A DNA stretch of 64,000 nucleotides from Xanthomonas sp. (GCA_018262705.1 JADFDQ010000001.1:1-64000); one strand, 5' to 3'. Shown: positions 26,440 through 36,052, numbered from the stretch's first letter. Notes: a model not told the origin generated them from the sequence alone. Numbers and translations are program-made.

Positions 26440-28059
26440 TTAGTCGAGCCGCTCGTAGGCGGGCAAGGTCAGGAAATCGGCCAGATCGCTGGCGTGGGTC
26501 AGGCGGTCGAGCAGTCCGATCGACTCGCCGACATGGTGGGCGCCGGGCATGCCCGGAATGCGCGCCAGCCGGCTGGGCAGCCCGATCAGGACGCGGTCGA
26601 GCAGGACGAAATCGATCGGGGTGCCGTCATCCAGCGCCAGCGGCTCGCTGCCGTCATCGGTGAAATGCAACCACTGCCAGAGTTGGGCGCGCGCGATCTC
26701 GGCGGTGGCCGCGTCTTCCATCAGGTGGTGGATCGGCACGCAGCCGTTGCCGTCCAGCCACGCGGCCAGATAGCGCACGCAGACCTCGATATTGTTTTCG
26801 AAGCCGACGCGGGTGATCGTGCCGGTCACCGGCTCGATCAGATCCTCGGCAACGACCTCGACGTCTTCGCGCAGAACGTGCTTCTGGTTCGGGCTGCGCA
26901 TGCGCGCATCGAAAATTTCGCGCGCCAGCGGAATCAGCGCCGGGTGCGCCACCCAGGTGCCGTCGTGACCGGCCGTGACTTCGCGCAGCTTGTCGGCGCG
27001 CACCTTGTCGAGCGCGACCGCGTTCGCGGCCGGATCGCCGTTGATCGGAATCTGCGCCGCCATCCCGCCCATCGCGTGGGCGCCGCGGCGGTGGCAGGTC
27101 CTAATCAGCAACTCCGAATAGGTGCGAAGGAACGTTCGCGTCATGCCGACCTGGCCGCGCTCCGGGAACACGTGGTCGCGGTGGCGACGGAAGGTCTTGA
27201 TGCAGGAAAAGATGTAGTCCCAGCGCCCGCAGTTCAGGCCGACGATGCGACCCTTGAGCGCATGCAGGATTTCGTCCATTTCGAACGCGGCCGGCAGCGT
27301 TTCGATCAGCACCGTTACCTTGACCTGTCCCTGCGGCAAACCCAGTTCGGCCTCGATGAAGGACAGCGCCTGCTCCCACAGCGCCGCCTCTTCCATCGAC
27401 TGCAGCTTGGGCAGGTACAGGTAGGGGCCGCGGTCCTTGCCCGCCAGCAGCGCGGCGTTGTGCAGCAGGAACAGCGCGGCGTCGAACAGCGCGCCGGACA
27501 TTCGCTGGCCGTCCACGCGGACGTGCTTTTCGTCCAGATGCCAGCCGCGCGGACGGACGAGCAGCACCGCCTGCTCCGATTCCGGCTTGAGCGCGTACTG
27601 CTTGCCGTTGTCCGCGGTGAACTCCAGCGTGCCGCGCACCGCCGCGCGCAGCGCCTGCTGGCCGCCGATCAGATTGGCCCAGGTCGGGCTGGTGCTGTCT
27701 TCGAAGTCGGCCATGAAGCAGCTCGCGCCGGAGTTGAGCGCGTTGATCACCATCTTCGGATCGACCGGCCCGGTGATCTCGACGCGACGGTCGCGCAGCG
27801 CGGCCGGGGTCGGCGCCACCGTCCACTCGCCGGCGCGGATCGCGGCGGTGTCGGGGCGGAATCCCGGCAGCGCGCCGGCGTCGAACGCCGCCTGGCGAAC
27901 GCTGCGCGCTGCCAGCCGCGACTGCCGCTCGGACTCGAAGCGGCGATGCAACCCGGCCAGCAGTTCCAGCGCCCTCGGGGTCAGAATCGCCTCCTGCCCC
28001 GGCAGCGCCGGGGTGATTTCAACGCCCGCTTCGAGGCGATCTTGCAACACGGCCGACAT
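26440..28059 (-). CDS. aceB: Malate synthase A
   Basis: Condenses glyoxylate and acetyl-CoA to malate. I favour ATG 28059 ([12 protein letters not shown], 539 aa) because GGAG lies 6 nt upstream; an in-frame ATG four codons earlier (28071) is possible. Motifs: [35 protein letters not shown] and [12 protein letters not shown], all typical of malate synthase A. First gene of aceBA, divergent from a LysR-type regulator across a 110-bp AT-rich gap holding a perfect operator-like palindrome. Confidence 0.97.
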   Translation of the reverse strand: MSAVLQDRLEAGVEITPALPGQEAILTPRALELLAGLHRRFESERQSRLAARSVRQAAFDAGALPGFRPDTAAIRAGEWTVAPTPAALRDRRVEITGPVDPKMVINALNSGASCFMADFEDSTSPTWANLIGGQQALRAAVRGTLEFTADNGKQYALKPESEQAVLLVRPRGWHLDEKHVRVDGQRMSGALFDAALFLLHNAALLAGKDRGPYLYLPKLQSMEEAALWEQALSFIEAELGLPQGQVKVTVLIETLPAAFEMDEILHALKGRIVGLNCGRWDYIFSCIKTFRRHRDHVFPERGQVGMTRTFLRTYSELLIRTCHRRGAHAMGGMAAQIPINGDPAANAVALDKVRADKLREVTAGHDGTWVAHPALIPLAREIFDARMRSPNQKHVLREDVEVVAEDLIEPVTGTITRVGFENNIEVCVRYLAAWLDGNGCVPIHHLMEDAATAEIARAQLWQWLHFTDDGSEPLALDDGTPIDFVLLDRVLIGLPSRLARIPGMPGAHHVGESIGLLDRLTHASDLADFLTLPAYERLD

Positions 28060-28110
28060 CGGCAACTCCATGCAACGAATGGGCTCTCACCATCCGCAGC
28101 CGTGTGGTAT

Positions 28111-28131
28111 TTGACAATATAGATTTGTCAA
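28111..28131. promoter_or_regulatory. Perfect 7-7-7 palindromic operator in the aceB/LysR gap
   Basis: TTGACAA-TATAGAT-TTGTCAA is a perfect inverted repeat of two 7-bp arms with a 7-bp spacer in the AT-rich divergent gap. On the plus strand TTGACA also forms a -35 with TATTAC (28134-28139) 17 bp later, directed at the LysR gene. On the minus strand TTATGT and TATATT (16-bp spacing) are a weak aceB promoter. It fits a LysR-type box that could repress its own gene and activate aceBA. Confidence 0.65.
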
Positions 28132-28169
28132 TGTATTACATAATTTTTATAAATACTTAAGTTAAATCA

Positions 28170-29138
28170 ATGGCGGGCGCCCCCATTTCCGCGCTGCGAT
28201 TCGCGTACAAAGGCTCGCGCCTGAAGCCGCTGCGGGCGTTTTGCCAGATCGCAAGACTTGGGTCGATTTCACGCGCCGCGGAAGCGCTGTTTCTCAGCCA
28301 GCCTGCGGTGTCGCTGCAGTTGCAGGCGCTGGAACGCGAACTCGGCGCACGGTTGTTCGAGCGCAGCGGGCGGCGCATGACGCTGTCGCGTGAGGGCGAG
28401 CTGCTTTACGACATGGCGCGCCCGCTGGTCGAGGGGCTGGACAACCTCGCCGCCAGCTTCCGCGAACGCGCGCGCGGTCTGGACGCTGGCGAACTGCACG
28501 TTGCGGCCGGCAGCTCCACGATCCTGTATCTGCTGCCGCAGTTCGTGGAAGCCTTCCGCAAGGCGTATCCGGAGGTACGGTTGACCCTGCACAACGTCAC
28601 CGGCGCCAGCGGCCTGGATCTGCTGCGCAGCGATGCCGTAGACCTGGCGGTGGGCTCGATGCTCGATGTTCCCGCCGACCTGAGCTACACGCCGGTCTAC
28701 CGCTTCGACCCAATGCTGATCACCCCGCCCGATCACCCGCTGGCACGCAAACGTGATTTGACGTTGGACGACTTGTCGCCCTACGGCCTGATCCTGCCGC
28801 CCAAGCGCCTGACCACCTACCGACTGGTCGATCTGGTGTTCCAGCAAAACCGGGTGCCGTACACGGTGGCCCTGGAAGTCGGCGGCTGGGAAGTGATCAA
28901 GCAGTACGTTGCCATGGGCCTGGGCATCAGCATCGTGACGGCGATCTGCCTGACCGAAGCCGACCGCCAGCGGCTGGTCGCGCGCTCGCTGGCGAACTGG
29001 TTTCCCGCGCGCAGCTACGGCATCGTGATGCGCAAGGGCAAATACCTGAGCAAACAGGCGCGCGCGTTCGTCGAACTGATCAACCCGCAGGCGCTGGCGC
29101 CGCGCCAATACGACGAGAGCGGGCATTCGGAGCGCTGA
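28170..29138 (+). CDS. LysR-type regulator of the glyoxylate shunt
   Basis: 322 aa. The winged helix-turn-helix is at about 18-78 (ISRAAEALFLSQPAVSLQLQALE) and the effector-binding domain at about 105-300. Divergent placement next to aceBA with a shared palindrome supports regulation of those genes by a central metabolite; the ligand cannot be read. Start at ATG 28170, with no SD; the first 15 residues may not all be real. Confidence 0.87.
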   Translation: MAGAPISALRFAYKGSRLKPLRAFCQIARLGSISRAAEALFLSQPAVSLQLQALERELGARLFERSGRRMTLSREGELLYDMARPLVEGLDNLAASFRERARGLDAGELHVAAGSSTILYLLPQFVEAFRKAYPEVRLTLHNVTGASGLDLLRSDAVDLAVGSMLDVPADLSYTPVYRFDPMLITPPDHPLARKRDLTLDDLSPYGLILPPKRLTTYRLVDLVFQQNRVPYTVALEVGGWEVIKQYVAMGLGISIVTAICLTEADRQRLVARSLANWFPARSYGIVMRKGKYLSKQARAFVELINPQALAPRQYDESGHSER

Positions 29139-29209
29139 AGGAAACTCCGCGAATGGATCCGGCGGAGGGTCGATGGCGACCATCCGTCACCGATCGCGTC
29201 ATCGCGCAG

Positions 29210-31147
29210 TCACGGCATCACCAGCGCATCCGTCTTGTAGATCGCCACGTGCGGCACGCCGTCGCTGCCGATCCAGCCGCGGTACATGCCGCCGGTGTTG
29301 AACGGGAAGGCAATCACGCCGTCTGCGCTCAGAGCGATCGCGCCGCCGTCGCCGCCGGCGCGCGGAATGTCCACGTTGATCACGTCGTTGGCCGCCTTCG
29401 GCAGCGGCACGCCGGCCAGCCGCACGCGCGCACAGATTTCGTGCGCGGCGGCATCGCGGATGTAGAACTCGCCCCAGCCGGTGCCGGACACCGCACAGCG
29501 CGCATCGGCCCAGGTGCCGGCGCCGATGATTGGCGAATCGCCGACGCGTCCGTAGCGCTTATTGGTCATGCCGCCGGTTGAGGTGCCGCCGGCAAGGTTG
29601 CCGCTGGCGTCCAGCGCCAGCGCGCCGACGGTGCCGAAGTAGGCGCGCCCCGGCAGCACCAGCGGCCGCTGTTCGAGCCGCGCCTGCTTTTCTTCCTGCA
29701 GCGCGCGTTGCAGCGCTTTCCAGCGACCTTCGGTGCGGAAATACGAAGGATCGACCAGCGCGATGCCCTGCTCCCGCGCGAAGATTTCTGCGCCGTCGCC
29801 GACCATCATCACGTGGTTGGAGCGTTCCATGATCGCGCGCGCCAGCAGGATGGGGTTTTTCACCCGATGCAGCCCGGCGGCCGCGCCGGCGCGGCCGGTC
29901 GCGCCGTCCATGATCGAGGTGTCGAGCTCGTTCCTGCCGTCGTGGGTGAACACCGCACCGCGGCCGGCGTTGAAGTGCGGATCGTCTTCCAGAACCGTAA
30001 TTGCCGCAGTCACCGCATCCAGCGCCGCCGCGCCGCTTTGCAGCCTGGCATGGCCCGCACGCAGCGCCGCAGACAAGGCGGCCTTGATCTCGGTTTCCTG
30101 CTGCGGCGTCAGATCGCCCGGCTCGACGCCGGCGCCGCCGTGGATGACCAGCAGCGGCGCATCAAGCGCGACCAGCACGCCGTCACGCACGGCATAGTGG
30201 CGGGTGAAGGCCGGTTGGTCGACCGTACCTGCCGGCAAATGCAGCACCGAATGGCCATTGACGCCCAGCGTTTCCACGCGATCCAGATGCATCGGCCGGC
30301 CGTCGACCTGCTTGTTCACGAAGTTGCCGCGCACCACCGTGGCGCCGGCACCTGGTGCGGTGGCGTAGACATGGCCGCTGCCGTCGCCGTCCACCGCGAC
30401 CGCCGCATCTTCGTCCACGCCAAGGCCGACCAGCGCCCGCCCGGCCATGTCCTCGCTCTTGGCGAGGAAGGCCACCAGCCGCCCGAGGCGGGCGCGCTCG
30501 CTGAAGTGGGTGTCGGTGATCACGCCGCGCAACAGGGCGAGGTCGAGGAAGCCGGTTTCAATGGTGTTGCCATCGCCCAGCGGATCGGCCAGCGCGGCCG
30601 GGCTGATGATGCTGCCGCCGTCCATCGCGCCATACAGGTACTCGCCGAGGATCGCGAGGCCCGCGCTGGTGCCGCCCAGCGGTTTGCCGGCACGCACATG
30701 GTCGCTCAGCGCCTTGGCGATCGGCGTTCCGCGCCAATAGCGCACATAGCGCGACTGATCGCCGCCGGCGATGAAGATGCCGTCGGCGTGCTTGAGCGCG
30801 CGCAGGATCCGCGGATCGCTGGCGGATTCGCGATCCTTGAACACGAAGGTTTCGACCGACGCGATGCCGCCGACCTCGTTGAAGAACTCTTCACCGATTT
30901 CCCCGCCTTGCGAAGCGCGAAGGACGACGATGTGGCCGTTGCCCGCCTTTTGCATGAACCAGCGCAGGGCGTCGTAATTGCGGTCGCCGCCGCCCATCAG
31001 CAGCAGGCCGGGCTGCACCTGGCCCGGCGTGCGCGTCGCAGGATTGCCCAACAGGTAATGGCCGACATCGGCCGCCGCCGCAGTCAGCGGCATCGCCAGC
31101 GACAGCAGTGCGGCCATCAGCAGGGCCCGGCAGGAAACTTGCTTCAT
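29210..31147 (-). CDS. Exported cyanophycinase-like (S51) / isoaspartyl peptidase fusion
   Basis: 645 aa. Residues 1-26 are a signal peptide (cut near TAAAA-D). Domain 1 (about 40-300) is an S51 cyanophycinase-type serine peptidase with nucleophile Ser161 in GGTSAGLA, His214 in ITDTHFSERARLGRL, and Glu246 in GLGVDEDAAV. Domain 2 (about 325-645) is an IaaA-type Ntn hydrolase (VIHGGAG, nucleophile Thr506 in YFGTVGALALD, GTSTGGMTNKRYG). Known single-domain relatives act in sequence: cyanophycinase frees beta-Asp-Arg from cyanophycin and isoaspartyl peptidases split that dipeptide. The fusion could do both in the periplasm or outside. ATG 31147 has GGAG upstream. Divergent from a sigma/FecR/TonB-receptor set. 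Exact substrate not proven. Confidence 0.85.
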   Translation of the reverse strand: MKQVSCRALLMAALLSLAMPLTAAAADVGHYLLGNPATRTPGQVQPGLLLMGGGDRNYDALRWFMQKAGNGHIVVLRASQGGEIGEEFFNEVGGIASVETFVFKDRESASDPRILRALKHADGIFIAGGDQSRYVRYWRGTPIAKALSDHVRAGKPLGGTSAGLAILGEYLYGAMDGGSIISPAALADPLGDGNTIETGFLDLALLRGVITDTHFSERARLGRLVAFLAKSEDMAGRALVGLGVDEDAAVAVDGDGSGHVYATAPGAGATVVRGNFVNKQVDGRPMHLDRVETLGVNGHSVLHLPAGTVDQPAFTRHYAVRDGVLVALDAPLLVIHGGAGVEPGDLTPQQETEIKAALSAALRAGHARLQSGAAALDAVTAAITVLEDDPHFNAGRGAVFTHDGRNELDTSIMDGATGRAGAAAGLHRVKNPILLARAIMERSNHVMMVGDGAEIFAREQGIALVDPSYFRTEGRWKALQRALQEEKQARLEQRPLVLPGRAYFGTVGALALDASGNLAGGTSTGGMTNKRYGRVGDSPIIGAGTWADARCAVSGTGWGEFYIRDAAAHEICARVRLAGVPLPKAANDVINVDIPRAGGDGGAIALSADGVIAFPFNTGGMYRGWIGSDGVPHVAIYKTDALVMP

Positions 31148-31234
31148 CCTCGCTCTCCACCCGTTGTGTGCGGACCTCCAAGCAGACGAATCAACGCAGC
31201 AAATCCCTACGCGCGCGTCGTCGCAACATTCCGC

Positions 31235-31246
31235 TATGGTACGCAG
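31235..31246 (+). promoter_or_regulatory. Candidate -10 element directly before the ECF sigma factor start
   Basis: TATGGT (31235-31240) is followed by six bases and then the ATG, with no Shine-Dalgarno. Same geometry as before anmK, ydfG and hemF. The gap to the divergent peptidase gene is only 99 bp. Confidence 0.3.
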
Positions 31247-31822
31247 ATGCATGGCCCGCTCGACCACTGGTTCGTCCATGAGATCCTGATCCACGAGGAA
31301 GCATTGCTGCGCTACCTGCGCCATCACTGGCCGCATCGCGACGAAATCCACGACTTGCGCCAGGAGCTCTACGCCCGTATCTACGAAGCCGCCGCCAAAT
31401 CCATTCCGCTGCAGCCCAAGGCGTTTCTGTTTTCCAGCGCGCGCAATCTGATGACCGACCGGCTGCGCCGCAGCAAGGTGGTATCGATCGAACCGATGGG
31501 GGATTTCGAGCCTTCATACGTCTTGGTGGATGAGGTCACGCCCGAGCGCTGGAGCGGCAGCCGGCAAACTCTGCGGCGGCTGTCCGAGGCGCTCAACCGG
31601 CTGCCCGACCGCTGCCGGGAAGTCGTCTGGCTGCGGCGGGTGGAGGATCTGTCGCAAAAGGAAGTCGCCCTGCGCCTTGGCATCAGCGAGAAAACCGTGG
31701 AAAAACACATCGCCAAAGCCATGCGCCTGCTCGCCGATGCGCTGCACGGCGGTGAGGCCGGCGCGTCACCCGCGCACGCCATGCCGCCGTGCGCTGTTTC
31801 CACGCGGCGTCGGAAGGATTGA
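31247..31822 (+). CDS. FecI-type ECF sigma factor
   Basis: 191-aa RNA polymerase sigma factor of the iron-citrate/surface-signalling class. Region 2 (about 20-75: EALLRYLRHHWPHRDEIHDLRQELYARIYEAA read in parts, and FLFSSARNLMTDRLRR) and region 4 (about 105-165: LNRLPDRCREVVWLRRVEDLSQKEVA, and GISEKTVEKHI) are intact. ATG 31247 is used; the 704-aa ORF in the track is an accidental read-through of the divergent peptidase gene. FecR follows after 6 nt. Expected to transcribe the receptor gene and perhaps the fusion peptidase. Confidence 0.92.
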   Translation: MHGPLDHWFVHEILIHEEALLRYLRHHWPHRDEIHDLRQELYARIYEAAAKSIPLQPKAFLFSSARNLMTDRLRRSKVVSIEPMGDFEPSYVLVDEVTPERWSGSRQTLRRLSEALNRLPDRCREVVWLRRVEDLSQKEVALRLGISEKTVEKHIAKAMRLLADALHGGEAGASPAHAMPPCAVSTRRRKD

Positions 31823-31828
31823 CCCGCC

Positions 31829-32863
31829 GTGCGCCCACCCTGCGCCAGCATCGAACAAACCGCCGCCGATTGGCTGGCGAGACACGACGCGGGCGCATGG
31901 ACGGCGTGCGACCAAGCAGAATTCAACAGCTGGCTTGACCAGGACACGATGCATCGCATCGCCTTCCTGCGCTTGCAGGTAGCCTGGGATGAGACCGCGC
32001 GACTGCGCGCCTTGGGTGCCGGCAGGCACGCCGTCAGGCCGCCGCGAACCGAAGTTCGGAGCGATCGCCGCGAGCTGATGCTGCTTGCCCTGCAGCCGCG
32101 CGCGCGCGTTCCACGCAAGCCACGTCAGCGCTGGCTGCCACTGGCCGCCGCTTCGATCCTCGCCGCCTGCGCGCTGCTGCTGGGCTGGGATCTGCGGCAA
32201 CCCGCGCCGATGACCGCGATCTCGTACCAGTCGCTTCCCGGACAGGTCTCCACATTCGTGCTGGGCGACGGCTCGCACGTGATTTTGTCCAGCGACAGTC
32301 GGATCGAGGCCCGTCTGTCCGCTCGCGTCCGCGACATTGCCCTGACCCGCGGCGAAGCGATTTTCGAAGTCGTGAAAGATCCGCAGCGGCCGTTCTCGGT
32401 TGCGGCCGAAGGCTACCGTGCGGTCGCGGTAGGAACGCGCTATTCGGTGCGCCGGGATTCCGACGCGCTGCGGGTCGCGGTGACCGAAGGCACGGTACGA
32501 CTGGATTCCCCGGACCAGAACCGTTCCGATCAGCCCTCGGTGCTGCTTCCGGCCGGCAGCGTGGCGCTGGTACGCCGCAGCGGCGTGCTGGTTCGCAGCC
32601 TGCCGCTGGCACAGGTGCGCAGCATGCTTGACTGGCCCAACGGCATGCTGTCCTTCGCGGACGCGCCGCTGTCCGAGGTCGTTGCGGAGTTCAACCGCTT
32701 CAATACGCGCAAGCTGGTGATCGCCGATGCCGATGCCGCCACCCTGCGCATCGGCGGCAGCTTCCGCTGGGACAACGAAGACGGTTTTGTGCGCCTGCTC
32801 GAAGCCGGCTTTCCGATCCGCGCCGAGGCCGACGTCAGGCAAATCATCCTGCATTCGCGTTGA
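31829..32863 (+). CDS. FecR-type anti-sigma factor / transmembrane signal relay
   Basis: 344 aa, GTG start with AAGGA upstream. The N-terminal cytoplasmic FecR_N/DUF4880 segment (ADWLARHDAGAWTACDQAEFNSWL read in parts) is followed by a membrane helix (about 105-125), the periplasmic FecR domain (about 135-230, VLGDGSHVILSSDSRIEARL, quoted in part) and a C-terminal STN/DUF4974-like segment (about 265-344). It would hold the sigma factor inactive until the receptor signals substrate binding. Lies between the sigma factor and the receptor gene. Confidence 0.92.
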   Translation: MRPPCASIEQTAADWLARHDAGAWTACDQAEFNSWLDQDTMHRIAFLRLQVAWDETARLRALGAGRHAVRPPRTEVRSDRRELMLLALQPRARVPRKPRQRWLPLAAASILAACALLLGWDLRQPAPMTAISYQSLPGQVSTFVLGDGSHVILSSDSRIEARLSARVRDIALTRGEAIFEVVKDPQRPFSVAAEGYRAVAVGTRYSVRRDSDALRVAVTEGTVRLDSPDQNRSDQPSVLLPAGSVALVRRSGVLVRSLPLAQVRSMLDWPNGMLSFADAPLSEVVAEFNRFNTRKLVIADADAATLRIGGSFRWDNEDGFVRLLEAGFPIRAEADVRQIILHSR

Positions 32864-32949
32864 ACTCGCCAAGACGGGGGGATTTTCAGCGTCTGTTCGT
32901 CCTGATTGCTTGACGGCGCCAACGCGCGCGCTACCTGGGGAAAACCGCA

Positions 32950-35900
32950 ATGCTTTTCAATCGTCCGCTTCGCCGGCTGTTGCTGGCCCTGGCCTGTTCT
33001 GCCGCGCTCGCCGCACAGGCGCAGACCGCACCGCGCCTGGATATTCCTGCCGGCGATCTGGCCGCAGCGCTGGCCACCTACGCGCAGCAAACCGGAACCC
33101 AATTGATCTATCGCGCCGACCAGCTTCGGGGGGCGCACAGCAACGGCTTGCGCGGACAATCCGCTTCGCCGCAGGCGCTCGACGCCCTGCTTTCCGGCAG
33201 CGGCTTCCGCGCCCAGCGCGACGCTTCCGGCGCGGTTCTGATCCTGCCCGCCGCCGCTGCGCCAGCCGCACCGGCGCGTCCTGCACGCCCCGCGCCGCCC
33301 CCGCAGGCGCAATCGGAAGGGCCGGTGACCCAGCTGGAAGCGGTGCAAGTCACCGGCTCGCGCATTCCACGCGCGCAGATCGAAGGGCCGGCGCCGATCA
33401 CCGTGGTCAGCTCCGAACAGATCCAGGCTGCCGGGTTCACCTCGGTTCCGGAAGTCCTGCGTTCGCTGAGCCAGAACAGCGGCAGCGTGCAGGGCCAGCA
33501 GAACACCACCAGCGCGCAGTCCACCCCTGGCGCACAGGCGGTCGACCTGCGCGGCATCGGGCCCAATCACACGCTGGTGCTGGTCAACGGACGCCGGATC
33601 GCCGACTTCCCTTTGCCGCTCGAAGGCAAGAGCAACTTCACCGACATCGGCAGCATTCCGCTGGGCATGATCGACCGCATCGAAATCTTGACCGGCAGCG
33701 CCTCGGCCGTGTACGGGTCTGACGCCATGGCCGGCGTGATCAACTTCATCCTGAAAAAATCCGCCGACGGCACCACCATCGACTATCGCTACGGCGACAC
33801 CAGCCACGGCGGCGGCGCTTCCCACGACCTGACGCTGACCACCGGTTTCGAAAACGGCAATTTCACCGGCATCGTCGGCATCGAGTTTCAGGACAAACAG
33901 CCGCTGTGGGGCTTCCAGCGTCGCGTCCAGGATTCCACCCTCGATGCTCCCAACGCGCGCCGCCGCCTGCCGCGCGTGGTCGCATCGATCTACGACTGGG
34001 ACGACGACGTCAACATCATGCCTGCCAACGGCTGTACCGCGCTGTCGACGCAGGAACAAGGGTCCGTTGTCCTCACCCATGACCGCTGGGGCGAACCGTA
34101 TTGCGGCAGCGAACGTGCGATTGCCTATCGAACCATCCAGAACGAGCGCAAGGGCGTCAACTTCTACGGTTCCTTCGAGTATCAATTTTCCGGCACCCTG
34201 TCGTGGTTTGCCGATGTCCAGGCCGGACGCCAAACGGTGCGTCTGCTGACCGGGGTTCCCGGCGGCAGCAACGAATTCAACAGCGACCACATGGGCTGGC
34301 AGTTTCAGGATCCCGCAGCCACCGACAGCAACGACGGCATGTTCTACAACGCCAACACCGGCCACTATGAAGTCTGGACCCGTGAGTTCACTCTCGAAGA
34401 AGTGGGTGGCCTGCGCAGCCGCATGAACACCACGGTCGAAATGACCTTCGGCCTGACCACTGGCCTGAAGGGCGCCATTGGTGAAAACTGGGACTGGGAG
34501 CTGTCCTACAACTATTCCCGGTATAAGGCCGACGTGAGCATGCCGCGCATCAATGCTGAGGCCGCCAACACCTATTTCCTCGGCCCGCGCCTTGGCTACG
34601 ACGCCGACGGCTACGCGATCTACGCCCCGGATCCGGCCAACCTGTTCACTCCCCTGACCCCGGCCCAGTTCGCAACCCTCGGGGCGATGTCGGTTTTCCA
34701 CCCCAAGGCCGCGAACAACAACCTCAGCTTCACGGTCAACACGCCCGTACTGTTCACCCTGCCGGCGGGCGATGTCGGCTTCGCCGGCGTCGTCGAATAC
34801 GGCAGCCAGTCCTACCGCATCAATCCGGATCCGCTGGCGCTGACCGACACCGACTACTACGGCCCACGCTATGGCGACGGCCACGGCAGCCGCAACCACT
34901 GGGACGTGGCCGGCGAATTGCGCATGCCGCTGTTTTCCACGCTGCAGGCCAGCCTTGCCGGGCGCTACGACCAGTACAGCTACGGCGGCCAGAACCCCGG
35001 CAAGTTCACCTACAGCCTCGGCCTAGAGTGGCGACCTGTCGACACCTTGCTGGTTCGCGGCTCGTACGGCACCGGCTTCCGCGCACCGGACATGCACTAC
35101 CTGTTCGCAGGCAACGATTACTACCGCCGGACATCGACCGACTATTTCCAGTGCCGCACCGACGATCCCAGCCTGAGCGACGCCGACTGCTATGACGACG
35201 GCAGCTGGGACATCGCAACCCGCGACGTCTATGCGGGCAACCGCAACCTGCAGGTCGAAACCAGCAAGTCCGCCACGATCGGGTTTGTCTGGTCGCCCAC
35301 ATCGAACTTCGACCTCGCCATCGACTACTACAGCATTCGCATCGACAATCAGGTGCAGACCCAGAGCCGCGACCTGCTGCTGATCACCGACGGCAACTGC
35401 CGGCTCGGCATCACCGACACCGGCGCCGCCGTGGACGTGCATTCGCCAAGCTGTCTCGACGCCATGGCGCGCGTCGTCCGCAACGGCAACGGCGAAATCA
35501 CCAGCGTGCTGTTCGGGCCGATCAACATCGCCCACGAACAGACCTCGGGCATCGACCTGACCTTCAACTACCGGCTGGACACCGCCAACGCCGGCAGCTT
35601 CCGCTTCAACGGCAATTACAACTGGACGCATCGCCACACGCGCAACGTTTACCCGGGCGATCCGACCGAGGACATGCTCGACGTCGGTTTCAGCGACACC
35701 ACCCTGCCGCGCACCAAGGGCAATCTCGGCGTGAACTGGGAGCGCGGCGCCTGGGGCGCGGGTCTGTTCGGCAATTACCTCGGCCGGGTGGCGAACTACA
35801 CCAACACCGCCTGGACGCAATCGACCTGGCGCTTCAACGCCAGCGCGCGCTACAACATCAACGACCACTTTCAGGTCGCGCTGAGCATCGACAACCTGCT

Positions 35901-36027
35901 TGACCAAATGCCGCCGAAGGATCCCACCTGGGACCGTTACCCCTACTACGACACCTCGTGGTTCGACAGCTTCGGCCGCAGTTTTTTCCTGCAATTCACC
36001 TACAAGTTTGGCGGCCAGCCGCTGTAA
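32950..36027 (+). CDS. TonB-dependent outer-membrane receptor with STN signalling domain
   Basis: 1025 aa. Signal peptide 1-25; STN (secretin/TonB N-terminal) signalling domain about 26-100 (LDIPAGDLAAALATYAQQTG); Pro/Ala linker 101-124; plug beginning with the TonB-box-like LEAVQVTGSRI (about 129-139) and including LVNGRRI; then a beta-barrel ending in aromatic FFLQFTYKFGG..., with L rather than F as the last residue. The STN domain with adjacent FecI/FecR genes marks a trans-envelope signalling transporter. The ligand is unknown; the divergent fusion peptidase suggests an isoaspartyl polymer or peptide. A strong terminator follows. Confidence 0.92.
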   Translation: MLFNRPLRRLLLALACSAALAAQAQTAPRLDIPAGDLAAALATYAQQTGTQLIYRADQLRGAHSNGLRGQSASPQALDALLSGSGFRAQRDASGAVLILPAAAAPAAPARPARPAPPPQAQSEGPVTQLEAVQVTGSRIPRAQIEGPAPITVVSSEQIQAAGFTSVPEVLRSLSQNSGSVQGQQNTTSAQSTPGAQAVDLRGIGPNHTLVLVNGRRIADFPLPLEGKSNFTDIGSIPLGMIDRIEILTGSASAVYGSDAMAGVINFILKKSADGTTIDYRYGDTSHGGGASHDLTLTTGFENGNFTGIVGIEFQDKQPLWGFQRRVQDSTLDAPNARRRLPRVVASIYDWDDDVNIMPANGCTALSTQEQGSVVLTHDRWGEPYCGSERAIAYRTIQNERKGVNFYGSFEYQFSGTLSWFADVQAGRQTVRLLTGVPGGSNEFNSDHMGWQFQDPAATDSNDGMFYNANTGHYEVWTREFTLEEVGGLRSRMNTTVEMTFGLTTGLKGAIGENWDWELSYNYSRYKADVSMPRINAEAANTYFLGPRLGYDADGYAIYAPDPANLFTPLTPAQFATLGAMSVFHPKAANNNLSFTVNTPVLFTLPAGDVGFAGVVEYGSQSYRINPDPLALTDTDYYGPRYGDGHGSRNHWDVAGELRMPLFSTLQASLAGRYDQYSYGGQNPGKFTYSLGLEWRPVDTLLVRGSYGTGFRAPDMHYLFAGNDYYRRTSTDYFQCRTDDPSLSDADCYDDGSWDIATRDVYAGNRNLQVETSKSATIGFVWSPTSNFDLAIDYYSIRIDNQVQTQSRDLLLITDGNCRLGITDTGAAVDVHSPSCLDAMARVVRNGNGEITSVLFGPINIAHEQTSGIDLTFNYRLDTANAGSFRFNGNYNWTHRHTRNVYPGDPTEDMLDVGFSDTTLPRTKGNLGVNWERGAWGAGLFGNYLGRVANYTNTAWTQSTWRFNASARYNINDHFQVALSIDNLLDQMPPKDPTWDRYPYYDTSWFDSFGRSFFLQFTYKFGGQPL

Positions 36028-36052
36028 CAAGTCGCACCTTGCGCTACAGCGC

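Noticed and set aside
29708-31246. 704-aa ORF ending in the ECF sigma factor
   Set aside because: The first ~513 codons are antisense of the fusion peptidase; the sigma factor starts at 31247.
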